From: Chryseobacterium gallinarum
GTDB taxonomy: Bacteria > Bacteroidota > Bacteroidia > Flavobacteriales > Weeksellaceae
Assembly: GCF_001021975.1 (NCBI RefSeq)
Contig: NZ_CP009928.1
Location: 4,220,001 to 4,284,000 of the forward strand
Direction: 5' to 3'
DNA length: 64,000 nucleotides
The notes under the pieces were generated by a model. It made no database searches. It was not told where the DNA came from and saw only the letters and a program-made list of their open reading frames with translations. The position numbers were made by a program, and so were the translations under genes. Below are positions 35,903 through 44,439 of this stretch, one piece after another (the first letter of the stretch is position 1; each line of letters opens with the position of its first letter).

Positions 35903-36484
35903 ATGCAAAATCCTAATATTACCATTCTAAAAACTGAAATTTTATCAGATAACTGGTACACCTTAAATAAAGTAACCTATAGTATTCTAAAAAAAGACGG
36001 AACAACTGAAACACATAGCAGAGAAGCATATGACAGAGGAAACGGAGCTGTTATTCTTTTGTATAATACCCAATCTAAAACTGTTGTTCTGACAAGACAA
36101 TTCCGTTTGCCGACTTACATTAACGGAAATGCTTCCGGAATGCTTATTGAAGCCTGTGCCGGGCTTTTAGACAATGATAATCCTGAAGATTGCATCAAAC
36201 GGGAAACGGAAGAAGAAACAGGATATAAAATTTCCAAGGTTGAAAAGGTGTTTGAAGCCTATATGTCTCCCGGTTCCGTAACGGAAATCCTACATTTTTT
36301 CATTGCTGAATATTCTAATGAGATGAAAGTGGCAGACGGTGGCGGACTTGCAGAAGAGGGTGAAAATATTGAAGTTCTGGAGCTTCCTTTTGAAGAAACA
36401 CTGACAATGATTGACAGTGGGGATATAAATGATGCTAAAACAATTATGCTTTTGCAACACCTGCGTATAAAAGGAATTTTGTAA
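35903..36484 (+). CDS. nudK: Nudix hydrolase, NudK-like
   Basis: The protein has 193 residues. The Nudix helix is seen in [20 protein letters not shown] followed by [21 protein letters not shown] nearby is typical of NudK, the GDP-mannose pyrophosphatase. NudK hydrolyses GDP-mannose to GMP and mannose-1-phosphate. As in NudK, the first acidic residue of the box is Asp instead of Glu. It ends at a strong terminator and is the last gene of the run starting with the HPP gene. Confidence 0.88.
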   Translation: MQNPNITILKTEILSDNWYTLNKVTYSILKKDGTTETHSREAYDRGNGAVILLYNTQSKTVVLTRQFRLPTYINGNASGMLIEACAGLLDNDNPEDCIKRETEEETGYKISKVEKVFEAYMSPGSVTEILHFFIAEYSNEMKVADGGGLAEEGENIEVLELPFEETLTMIDSGDINDAKTIMLLQHLRIKGIL

Positions 36485-36532
36485 GCTCTGGCATACTATA
36501 TTTGTAATTAATAACCCGGTATTATAAAAACC

Positions 36533-36570
36533 TTTGCCATTCCACTGTCGGATTAGTTTGGAATGGCAAA
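36533..36570. terminator. Terminator between converging genes
   Basis: Twelve-base perfect arms TTTGCCATTCCA (36533-36544) and TGGAATGGCAAA (36559-36570), with a 14-base loop. It separates nudK from the WG-repeat gene. Confidence 0.7.
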
Positions 36571-36616
36571 AGCTCTGTTCATTTATAGTAATGATGATAT
36601 AAAAAATAAATGTTGC

Positions 36617-39076
36617 TTACAGCTCCATCTCATTCTCTTCACCAAATCTCTTCCAGTACTGATATTTCTCCGGATCAGCAAAGGCCGGATCTTCTTTATA
36701 AAAATATAAAAGCCTGCTTAACGCCGTAGTGTAATAGGCGTATTCCAGCGATTTTTCGTAGTATTTAATTGCTTTTTTAGAGTTCATCTTTACTCCCAGC
36801 CCTTCGTCATACATAATTCCGTAATAGATATTGGAATAGGTATTTTCTTTGTCTTTTCTTAAATACCGCTGAAGATTGTCATAATCACTTTTCTGGTAAT
36901 AGATTTCAGCGATCTTCTCATCATTAAAATAGAATTTTTTTTCTGCCTGTTTATAGTATTCTAAAGCAAGATCATAATCCTGCAGTACATACTCGCCGTA
37001 AAAATACAGAAGTCCAAGATTCTGCATGGCCAGCCCTTCTCCTGATTCTGCAGATTTTTTGAAGCATTTCAACGCTTTTTTAATATCCTGAGGATAGCCA
37101 ATACCATTCTGATAATGATAGCCCAGGTTATTCCATGCAATGGCGTGATTCTTGGCAGCTGCTTTTTCATAGAGGGCGAGCCCTTTTTCCAGGTCATAAA
37201 ACTCAGGGTAATCATCGTGAACATAAATATACCCGAGTTCCACCATCATGTCTGTATTTCCCCGGCTCACTCCTATTTCATATAATCTTACAGCTTCTTC
37301 AATTTTTCCTTCATTGATATATTCTTCAGCCCGTGACATCAGGGTTGCGTCATCAAAATATTTCTCATAGCCTGCGCCCTTTCTTTCCGTCCAACCTTTA
37401 TAAAAATCAAGAAAATATTTTTGATCTTTTCCGCGAAGGTTATGTCTTTTTTCATACAGAGCTCCCAGCTGGTTATCTGAAACCTGATGTAATTGTCTTT
37501 TGGTGTCTAATATAAACATTTGCTCGCCTTTATAAAGACAAAGCATCTGTTCATTATACTCTATTCCTTCACCGATATAATCATAGATGCTGCTTTGAGT
37601 ATCAGTTTTCTGATCAAAATAAAACATTCCGTCTGAAGTAGTCACACGGAAAATTTCTTCCCGGCAGGATTCTAATTTTTTATATTCTTTAGAGGAAGGC
37701 AACAGCCAACGGTCTTCAGCAGCGTTATATAAGCCCCAGCCGTTTTCATCAGACAGCAGGAATACATTTTTCATAAACTGGACAAACCAATCCCTGTGAA
37801 TATTTTCGATGGTATGTGTTTGTAACCTGAATTCACCGGATTTTATATCATAGATGTACCATTTCTTGGCTTTCCTGTAGGCAAAAGAAGTATAATAATC
37901 CAGAAGCATTATGGTGTCTATTTCAGTATCCAGAAGACTTCCATCTGATTTAATAATACTGATTTTTTTCTGAAATTTGTTTGGTTTAACCCAATAATAT
38001 CCTTCTCCAATTTCACTCAATACATCTTCAGGATGCTCTCCTAAAAAGACCCCTTCAAATGTGTAAAAGGCTTTTTTGGATGTTCCTTTCAACGAACGAT
38101 AGACCAATCCTGAATAATTAAACTCGAAAGGTTCATCAAAGCCCTCTTCAATAACACGTTTATTGGAAACATCAATGAGATAAAACTTATCCTCTTTTTT
38201 AGCATTAAAAAGGTAGACATGTCTTAACATTTCAAGATCTTCATATTCACAAGGGATTACAATTTCCCCTGTTTCAATATTAAGTAACCCACATTTTTGA
38301 TCTATTTCTATAATTCCATAATTTTTATTACCGATAAAAAGAGAATCATAAGCTTCTTCATAAATACATTCAATAAGGACCTTCCCATCATTTCTCAGGT
38401 AACCATATTTACCATTTTTCTGTGCTACTGCAATTCCTTCTTCACTAAAAGCGAAGATCTCTTCATAAACCGGCGGAGTGATGATATTGCCTTTTTTGTC
38501 CTTCAATCCCCAAAGGCCATTGTCTTCAAAAGTTTCTGAAATATCTTTATATAAATCTTCATTCCAGTAACCCAAACCATAGTCAATCCAGTCTGTTTCC
38601 AGTATTTCTAAAAAAGATCCATAACCGCTTCTGGTTACGATTTCTTTTTCCAGCCAGCCCAGATTCTGCTTGGCCATAGCTTTATCATACAACTTACTTC
38701 TTTCCTTAATTTCAAATACCCAGTTTCTGGCCTGATCGGAATGTTTTTCATCACTCATATTGAAGACATCCCATCCATTGATGACGAAGGTATCATAAGG
38801 AAGATTATCCAGCATTTCAAACATTTTGTTAACGGGTTCATAGTATGCTTTTTTGTAAAGCAACTGATAATGTTCGCCCAGCAACTGATAGAATGATTTT
38901 AACCTTTCTACTCCATTAATTTTATCAAAATACAGAAGTTTTCCTTTTGCTCTTGGATCACACGAGAATAAAGGAAGGAGCAATTCCGGGATCTCGTAAT
39001 TCCATTCCCCCAGGTAGTATGGATACTGCTCTCCTGTTTTGGAATCTATATTATAAACGTAAAGACGATGTGCCAT
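36617..39076 (-). CDS. WG-repeat and Sel1-repeat protein
   Basis: The protein has 819 residues and no signal peptide. From about 190 to 400 it contains WG (KWG) repeats such as GLWGLKDKKGNIITPPVYEE and GKYGYLRNDGKVLIECIYEE. The C-terminal third (about 600-800) contains Sel1-like repeats (ALYEKAAAKNHAIAWNNLGY, ALKCFKKSAESGEGLAMQNL). Both are protein-protein interaction repeats. The N-terminal 180 residues are unrecognised. It starts 15 bases after the stop of the TPR gene, so the two form a unit and might work as one scaffold. Function unknown. Confidence 0.8.
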   Translation of the reverse strand: MAHRLYVYNIDSKTGEQYPYYLGEWNYEIPELLLPLFSCDPRAKGKLLYFDKINGVERLKSFYQLLGEHYQLLYKKAYYEPVNKMFEMLDNLPYDTFVINGWDVFNMSDEKHSDQARNWVFEIKERSKLYDKAMAKQNLGWLEKEIVTRSGYGSFLEILETDWIDYGLGYWNEDLYKDISETFEDNGLWGLKDKKGNIITPPVYEEIFAFSEEGIAVAQKNGKYGYLRNDGKVLIECIYEEAYDSLFIGNKNYGIIEIDQKCGLLNIETGEIVIPCEYEDLEMLRHVYLFNAKKEDKFYLIDVSNKRVIEEGFDEPFEFNYSGLVYRSLKGTSKKAFYTFEGVFLGEHPEDVLSEIGEGYYWVKPNKFQKKISIIKSDGSLLDTEIDTIMLLDYYTSFAYRKAKKWYIYDIKSGEFRLQTHTIENIHRDWFVQFMKNVFLLSDENGWGLYNAAEDRWLLPSSKEYKKLESCREEIFRVTTSDGMFYFDQKTDTQSSIYDYIGEGIEYNEQMLCLYKGEQMFILDTKRQLHQVSDNQLGALYEKRHNLRGKDQKYFLDFYKGWTERKGAGYEKYFDDATLMSRAEEYINEGKIEEAVRLYEIGVSRGNTDMMVELGYIYVHDDYPEFYDLEKGLALYEKAAAKNHAIAWNNLGYHYQNGIGYPQDIKKALKCFKKSAESGEGLAMQNLGLLYFYGEYVLQDYDLALEYYKQAEKKFYFNDEKIAEIYYQKSDYDNLQRYLRKDKENTYSNIYYGIMYDEGLGVKMNSKKAIKYYEKSLEYAYYTTALSRLLYFYKEDPAFADPEKYQYWKRFGEENEMEL

Positions 39077-39091
39077 TTTTTGCTCTAGTGA

Positions 39092-41392
39092 TTAAAATCC
39101 GAATTTAGAAAACAGTCCCGGTTTTTTCCATGAAGCTTTATATTCATCCGCAACAGGATCATAATCTGCAATCGAACGCACCTGATCCAATATGGCATGC
39201 GCTTCTTTCAAATTGCCGGACTGATACAAAACAACTGCTTTTGACAGCTCAACACTTTCCACAAGATCGTCATAGCCCCATCCTTCAGCATTATAAATAG
39301 TATTGAATCGGTCTGCGAGGGATAAAGTCTGCTCTTTATTGTTAAGTTTTTCATACACTCTTACTCCATAGCTTAACCAAAGCACATATTCTTCGGGATC
39401 CATGGCTTCTTCACATTCAGCATCATACTCACTGAAAACAGAAGCTGCTTCCTGGTAATTTCCCTGAAGAAAATCACTTTTCACGATCATATAAATAGTT
39501 TTTGCTTTATCAAAAGCATCTAAAAGGAATTCCTTTTTATTTTCAAGGTATCTTTTCGCTGCTAAGGCTACTTTTCCATAGTTTTCCTCTTCATTATAAA
39601 TCTGCATCAAGGCGTACTGAGGATTCGGTTCCTGTGGAAAACGTTCTGCCATCCCTTCATAATGAGCTTTTCTGACAGGAAGTTCCTGGCTGTCCAGATG
39701 TTGAAATAAAATACCTTCCAATATATTTTTACCGGCTTCCAGATCCCTGTAGTCATAATCATCAATTTCAGGATTCTCTACCGTATGCTGATAGGCATAG
39801 GTAAGAACTTCTTCTGCTTCTTTATAAACATCATCAGTTCCCAGTAATGCATGAAGCTGAACCTGACGTGCTCTGTTGTAAAGGCTTTTATAAAAATAAT
39901 CTTCGGATTCTCCGTATAAGCTGAAATAATTATTCAGTGCTTCTTCTGCCCTTTCATAATTTCCTCCATTCAGCAGAGCATCAATCAAAGTCAGGTGAAG
40001 TTCCATAAACTCTGAATATCTGAGTCCTTCAGAAGCAGTCTCTATTGCTGCCTGATAATCTCCCAGCAACGAATGCTTAATGGCTAAATTGTTACAACAC
40101 ATTGCCCTGGTATGCAGATCGTTATAATAATCACTCTCAAACTTACCTTCCTCAAAATATTTTCGGAATGCTTCATGTGCCTGCTCATATACGATCCGGC
40201 CAGCTTCATGCCATTTCAGTTTATCGCTTTCATCTTCTAATATATCTATAAACTCGTTCACCATAACCCCTTCGTTGTAAATGTCTGTCGGATCATCAGA
40301 AAATACAGGGATTTCGGTTGGCAGGGTTCCATTCAAAAGATATTCTGATTCTACTTTTCTTCTCCAGGCCGTAGTATTGGATGATAATTGCACAGCTTTT
40401 TCCAATAAAGGAATAGCTTCAGCATAGCGCTCGTTTTCATACAGGAATGTACCCGCAAAATGATATCCTGAGAACAGTTCCGGACGGGAATTGATCACTT
40501 CAAGAGCATGATGGTAGTAAAAGTCCGGGGAAAGGTTCAGCAGATCACTATAATTTCTTTCAATAATGAGCTGATAATAGAAAACATCAGGATTATTAAA
40601 TCCGTTTTGAATGAGTTCCGCAAAACGCTGGTGCCATTCTGCCAGTTTCTCATGAATATGAACTGCTGAATTTTCACCATTAATTGCCTTTAGCATCATT
40701 TTAAGTGAAAGATCGGGTGCATTATTTTCAAATGCAATATCGGCAAGATTGATAAAATCATATTCATTACGGCTCACAAAAGTAGCATGTTCTTTGTCAA
40801 TAAGTGTTGTAAGTTCCTCTCCTGAAATCATTTTTGTACGGTCCAGTAAATAGATCTTTTTAATCCAGAAAAGCGAGGTGTTTTTGTCCCTGATCTCACG
40901 GTTGTCAGCATCTGCTTTCTGAAAATGATATATTCCGGCTTCAAGACTGTTCAAAAGCGCTTTATTTTCTTCAAGGGATTCATATATTTTAGCCAAAAAG
41001 TCATAGCCATATCCTACATAATCCCGGTCTTCCAGCATACGTTCCGCATACCCTATAAATTCCCCCTTATTTTCCTGAGTGATATGTTTTTTGCTTCTGG
41101 CTATCTGCATCAGGTTGTATTCATTGCCCAAAGGATAATCCAGAATATTGTATAGTGCTTTTTGATTATTTGGGTTTAGCTGCAGGATTCTGCGCAGATA
41201 AGGTATTACATGATCCCTGATGGCGTCGTACACTGCTTCATGTCCGTCATAATAAACGATGTCATGGTAAGCAACTGCCATTAAAAATAAAACCTCTTCA
41301 TCTTCCGGGTGGGATAATAAGTAGTGTTCTCCTTCTGCAATACACTGCTCCAGGTCTCCCCTGTAAAACAGTTGTTCTAAGTTTTCGTACAT
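39092..41392 (-). CDS. Large TPR-repeat protein
   Basis: The 766-residue, highly acidic and tyrosine-rich protein is made almost wholly of helical repeats. It has TPR-like units such as FHYAGTFLYENERYAEAIPLLEKAV (positions about 305-335, read with small variation) and SLLGDYQAAIETASEGLRYS. No signal peptide, enzyme motif or membrane segment is seen. It is the first gene of a two-gene unit with the WG/Sel1 protein, and its upstream region is shared with a divergent exported protein gene. It is probably an adaptor in the cytoplasm with unknown partners. Confidence 0.75.
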   Translation of the reverse strand: MYENLEQLFYRGDLEQCIAEGEHYLLSHPEDEEVLFLMAVAYHDIVYYDGHEAVYDAIRDHVIPYLRRILQLNPNNQKALYNILDYPLGNEYNLMQIARSKKHITQENKGEFIGYAERMLEDRDYVGYGYDFLAKIYESLEENKALLNSLEAGIYHFQKADADNREIRDKNTSLFWIKKIYLLDRTKMISGEELTTLIDKEHATFVSRNEYDFINLADIAFENNAPDLSLKMMLKAINGENSAVHIHEKLAEWHQRFAELIQNGFNNPDVFYYQLIIERNYSDLLNLSPDFYYHHALEVINSRPELFSGYHFAGTFLYENERYAEAIPLLEKAVQLSSNTTAWRRKVESEYLLNGTLPTEIPVFSDDPTDIYNEGVMVNEFIDILEDESDKLKWHEAGRIVYEQAHEAFRKYFEEGKFESDYYNDLHTRAMCCNNLAIKHSLLGDYQAAIETASEGLRYSEFMELHLTLIDALLNGGNYERAEEALNNYFSLYGESEDYFYKSLYNRARQVQLHALLGTDDVYKEAEEVLTYAYQHTVENPEIDDYDYRDLEAGKNILEGILFQHLDSQELPVRKAHYEGMAERFPQEPNPQYALMQIYNEEENYGKVALAAKRYLENKKEFLLDAFDKAKTIYMIVKSDFLQGNYQEAASVFSEYDAECEEAMDPEEYVLWLSYGVRVYEKLNNKEQTLSLADRFNTIYNAEGWGYDDLVESVELSKAVVLYQSGNLKEAHAILDQVRSIADYDPVADEYKASWKKPGLFSKFGF

Positions 41393-41566
41393 TAATATTT
41401 TGTTTTATAATTCTATCGTTGCATTTCCTGGAAACAGGACCAGGTTTACTTTGTGTACGCAAAATAATAAAAAAACAAAACTAAAAACACATAAAAGCTC
41501 TTTAAAATCTATAAAATTTAAGTATACGATTTTATCTGACGAAATATATTCTGAAAATAAAACCTT

Positions 41567-41574
41567 AATTTTGT
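41567..41574 (+). promoter_or_regulatory. Candidate -7 box of first exported paralogue
   Basis: CCTTAATTTTG contains TAATTTTG. The same 11 bases precede the second paralogue at 42524-42534. The ATG lies 55 bases downstream of the box here and about 40 bases in the second copy. Confidence 0.5.
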
Positions 41575-41629
41575 CCGGAATATACTCTGCGGTTATCAGA
41601 TCAGAATCCGCTTCCTTACAATAATTCAT

Positions 41630-42388
41630 ATGAAAAAAACAATAATCGGTTTTTCTTTATTGCTATCAGCTGTTGCTTATGGACAAAAGACTTCTGTTAA
41701 GAAAAGTCCATTGGTTCTTTACAATTATCAAACCTTTGGATGTGATGTCAAGGGGTATTATGATCCTGCACGATATAAAAAAGAAGAGGTAGATGGTACC
41801 TATAAGCTTTTATATCCTCTGGCCCTGTCCCCGTTTTCTTCTCTTATTGTTTTTAATCCTGTAAAATTAGATAAAGTCAGGAAAAACAACACTCAGCTTT
41901 TACAACAAGCTGAAAAAGAATACCTGGGAAGAAAAAAGGAGCTTAATAATCTCAGATTCATTGATCTCCCTATATGGAAAAAACAGCGTGACGAATCTGT
42001 TCAGCTTCTCGAAAACGAATATCAGCTTACCAAAGCCCTGCTCATGGGCTATACTGACCCGCAATCTCTTCAGAATACTAAGTTTTACAATACCTGTAGA
42101 GAATATATTGATGCAATGACTGCTCAGGATAAGCAGAAAATGTACCTCGTATGGAAGAGCTTATCTGAACCTAAAAAAAATGAGGATTCTTATTCCGGAA
42201 CAAACGACACCTTTAATGCTAAATGGAATGACCCGCGAAAAGATGATTATGCACTCATCGATCTTATGAATGCCTTTAATAATTGCGCAAACCATAGTTT
42301 CAGACCCAAAGCTGATGAAGAGAACACTTTATTGAAAACTTTCGAAAAGGTTTTCATACAACTGAAAAGAGATTGTGACGAACCATAA
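41630..42388 (+). CDS. Exported protein of unknown function (tandem paralogue 1)
   Basis: The protein has 252 residues with a clear N-terminal signal peptide (KKTIIGFSLLLSAVAYGQ). The mature part begins with LYNYQTFGCDVKGYYDPARY and contains four Cys, at least two of which (in FGCD and NTCREY) recur in the next gene's product. The middle is a long charged helix. I recognise no family. The gene after it encodes a close relative, so the two arose by tandem duplication. It is likely to be periplasmic or surface-bound, with disulfides. Confidence 0.75.
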   Translation: MKKTIIGFSLLLSAVAYGQKTSVKKSPLVLYNYQTFGCDVKGYYDPARYKKEEVDGTYKLLYPLALSPFSSLIVFNPVKLDKVRKNNTQLLQQAEKEYLGRKKELNNLRFIDLPIWKKQRDESVQLLENEYQLTKALLMGYTDPQSLQNTKFYNTCREYIDAMTAQDKQKMYLVWKSLSEPKKNEDSYSGTNDTFNAKWNDPRKDDYALIDLMNAFNNCANHSFRPKADEENTLLKTFEKVFIQLKRDCDEP

Positions 42389-42526
42389 GGATAGAATTAT
42401 AATGTAACCCCCTGATTTTTAACAAAAAATTCACTCAAAACAACAATAGACATTAAAAAAATTATCAAAGTGAGAAAATAAACATATAAAGTTGGTCTAA
42501 TCCTTTAATTTTCAAATTTAAAGCCT

Positions 42527-42534
42527 TAATTTTG
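42527..42534 (+). promoter_or_regulatory. Candidate -7 box of second exported paralogue
   Basis: TAATTTTG preceded by CCT, as at 41567. The duplication therefore includes the promoter, and both copies are probably expressed separately. Confidence 0.5.
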
Positions 42535-42574
42535 AAGCAAAATAGCAAATCCGGATTCTTCAACTACTATGTAC

Positions 42575-43342
42575 ATGAAAAAAATGATGGTTGGGCTTTC
42601 TTTAGCCTTATCTGTTACTACTATATGCGGGCAGAAAACTCCTGCAAAAAACAACAATCTTACCCCTTACAATTATCAGACTTTCAATTGTGATAACAAA
42701 GGATATTTTGATTCTACCAAATATAAGAAAGAGGAAATAGACGGTGTGAATAAACTTCTGTATCAATTCAATGGAGTTCAATTTGATATCCAGCCTGTAT
42801 TTAAACTTTCCAACCTTGAAGAAATCCGTAAAAACAAAGAGGAATATTTACAGCAATTAGAAAAGCAATATCAGGAAAAGAAAAAAGAGCTTTACAGCCT
42901 TGAAGTCATCAATCTCCCCATGTGGAAAAAACTACAACAGGAAACCATTATGTCTTTTGAGAATGAATATCAGCTGAATAAGGAAGAAATTCTCGCTTAT
43001 TCTGATCCTTCCACTCTTAAAGACAGTAAATTTTACAGCACCTGCAAAGAGCACATTGATGCGATCTCTTCTCCTGACCGAGAAAAAATGTTTGCTGCAT
43101 GGAAAGCCTATATTGAGCTTAAAAGTAAAAATAATGCTGATCCCAAAGGCGTAATGGCAAGATTCAATGCTAAAATGAATGATCCCCAGAAAGAAGATTA
43201 TGCACTGATCGACATGATCGGGCTAAGCTTTCACAACTGTGCCAACAGCAGTTTCAGGCCTAAACGTGATGATGAGGGAAATGCCTATAAAGATTTTGAT
43301 AAAATTTTTACAAAGCTGAAGAAAAATTGTGATGAGCAATAA
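42575..43342 (+). CDS. Exported protein of unknown function (tandem paralogue 2)
   Basis: The protein has 255 residues from the ATG at 42575 (another in-frame ATG lies two codons upstream). A signal peptide (KKMMVGLSLALSVTTICGQ) is followed by the same layout as its neighbour: PYNYQTFNCDNKGYFDSTKY, a long charged helix, FYSTCKEHIDA, and ALIDMIGLSFHNCANSSFRP near the end. Cysteines in FNCD, STCKE, HNCAN and KNCDE match those of the first copy. By eye the two share close to half of their residues. Function unknown. It ends at a terminator. Confidence 0.75.
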   Translation: MKKMMVGLSLALSVTTICGQKTPAKNNNLTPYNYQTFNCDNKGYFDSTKYKKEEIDGVNKLLYQFNGVQFDIQPVFKLSNLEEIRKNKEEYLQQLEKQYQEKKKELYSLEVINLPMWKKLQQETIMSFENEYQLNKEEILAYSDPSTLKDSKFYSTCKEHIDAISSPDREKMFAAWKAYIELKSKNNADPKGVMARFNAKMNDPQKEDYALIDMIGLSFHNCANSSFRPKRDDEGNAYKDFDKIFTKLKKNCDEQ

Positions 43343-43368
43343 GGTTGATTAAATAATAAAACTAAATG

Positions 43369-43396
43369 ACAGTACACCATTGGGTACTGTTTTTTA
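43369..43396. terminator. Terminator between converging genes
   Basis: ACAGTAC (43369-43375) and GTACTGT (43384-43390) flank a short loop, followed by a T run. It separates the second paralogue from the Lrp-family regulator gene. Confidence 0.7.
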
Positions 43397-43460
43397 TTTG
43401 ATAATATGAGGATTGAATTATAGGATCCATCTCGAAGTTTTCGCGTTGACAAATTCAATA

Positions 43461-43922
43461 CTATATCGAGACTCCATGCGTATTCTTCACCTCCGCCATC
43501 ACAAAAGTACTATGGGTGCTCCCGATAGAATCCACCGACCCAAGCTTATTGAATACAAAATCCTGATAATGCTTCATATCTCTTACCTGAACTTTTAGCA
43601 GAAAATCAAAATCACCGGAAATATTATAACATTCTGCTACTTCTTCAATTTGAATAATATCTTTTACAAAGCTGTTTCCGATAGCCCGGTCATGGATCTT
43701 TAATTTAACCTGGCAAAAAACAGTAAATCCGCGGTTCAGCTTTTCAGCTTCCAAAACGGCAGCATAGTGTTTAATATACCCTTCCTGCTCCAGTCTTTTT
43801 ACCCGCTCAAAAACAGGTGATGGTGAGAGATTAACTTCTTTCGCAAGCTCTTTTACGGTTAATTTCGCATTTTTTTGAAGGATTCTCAGCAGCTGGAGAT
43901 CCTTATCATCCAATCTATCCAC
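43461..43922 (-). CDS. Lrp/AsnC-family transcriptional regulator
   Basis: The 153-residue protein has an N-terminal winged helix-turn-helix (LLRILQKNAKLTVKELAKEV, LSPSPVFERVKRLEQEGYI) and a C-terminal RAM/ligand domain (ECYNISGDFDFLLKVQVRDM). Length and layout are standard for feast/famine regulators, which sense amino acids. It is divergent from the metE transcript, with about 170 bases between its start and the riboswitch. Control of metE is possible but not shown. The family often regulates its own gene. Confidence 0.92.
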   Translation of the reverse strand: MDRLDDKDLQLLRILQKNAKLTVKELAKEVNLSPSPVFERVKRLEQEGYIKHYAAVLEAEKLNRGFTVFCQVKLKIHDRAIGNSFVKDIIQIEEVAECYNISGDFDFLLKVQVRDMKHYQDFVFNKLGSVDSIGSTHSTFVMAEVKNTHGVSI

Positions 43923-44089
43923 AGAATAATATTCTTTTTTACTGACATTTTTTCAAATGTACAGAATATTTATCTTTCAAAAAACATAAAATAAAAATAT
44001 CATCCTTAATTTTCATCAAATACCCAATCAATTATCTTAAATAAATATCTTTACACCCTATTTTGTTCTTTATAATACTTCATCAAACG

Positions 44090-44250
44090 GAAAAGGTTTT
44101 ACGTAAGGTAAATTAATAGGGAATCATGTGTAAATCATGAGCTGTCGCGCAACTGTAATCAGCATACCAAAAGTTCTGTCCCGGATATCCACTGCCAAAG
44201 AGCGGGAAGGATGACAGATACTGCTGTAAGCCAGGAGACCTGCCTGTTCT
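44090..44250 (+). promoter_or_regulatory. Cobalamin (B12) riboswitch
   Basis: The stretch has the ordered conserved segments of the cobalamin riboswitch. AAAAGGT lies at the 5' side. GGGAAT with a GTG...ATCATGAGCTGTCGCGCAACTGTAA-type core follows (44120-44158). Then come CCACTGCC, GGGAAGG and the B12 box AAGCCAGGAGACCTGCC (44228-44244). It lies about 190 bases ahead of metE on the same strand. When adenosyl- or methylcobalamin binds, expression should fall, which spares the cell from making the B12-independent enzyme. Edges are approximate. Confidence 0.93.
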
Positions 44251-44439
44251 GAATTGACAATGCTTTCGCGGTTTGAGGCTTCGGGTCATACAGATGATAC
44301 ATTTTGAACGTATTCCACCGTTAACAGGAAATTTACGTCCTTTTTGTATCCTGTCCTCTTTACAAGCTTCCTGCGCAAGTATTTTGAAGCATTCAAAGGA
44401 ACTTTTAAAATCATTGTTTAATTTAAAAGTTGATAAAAA

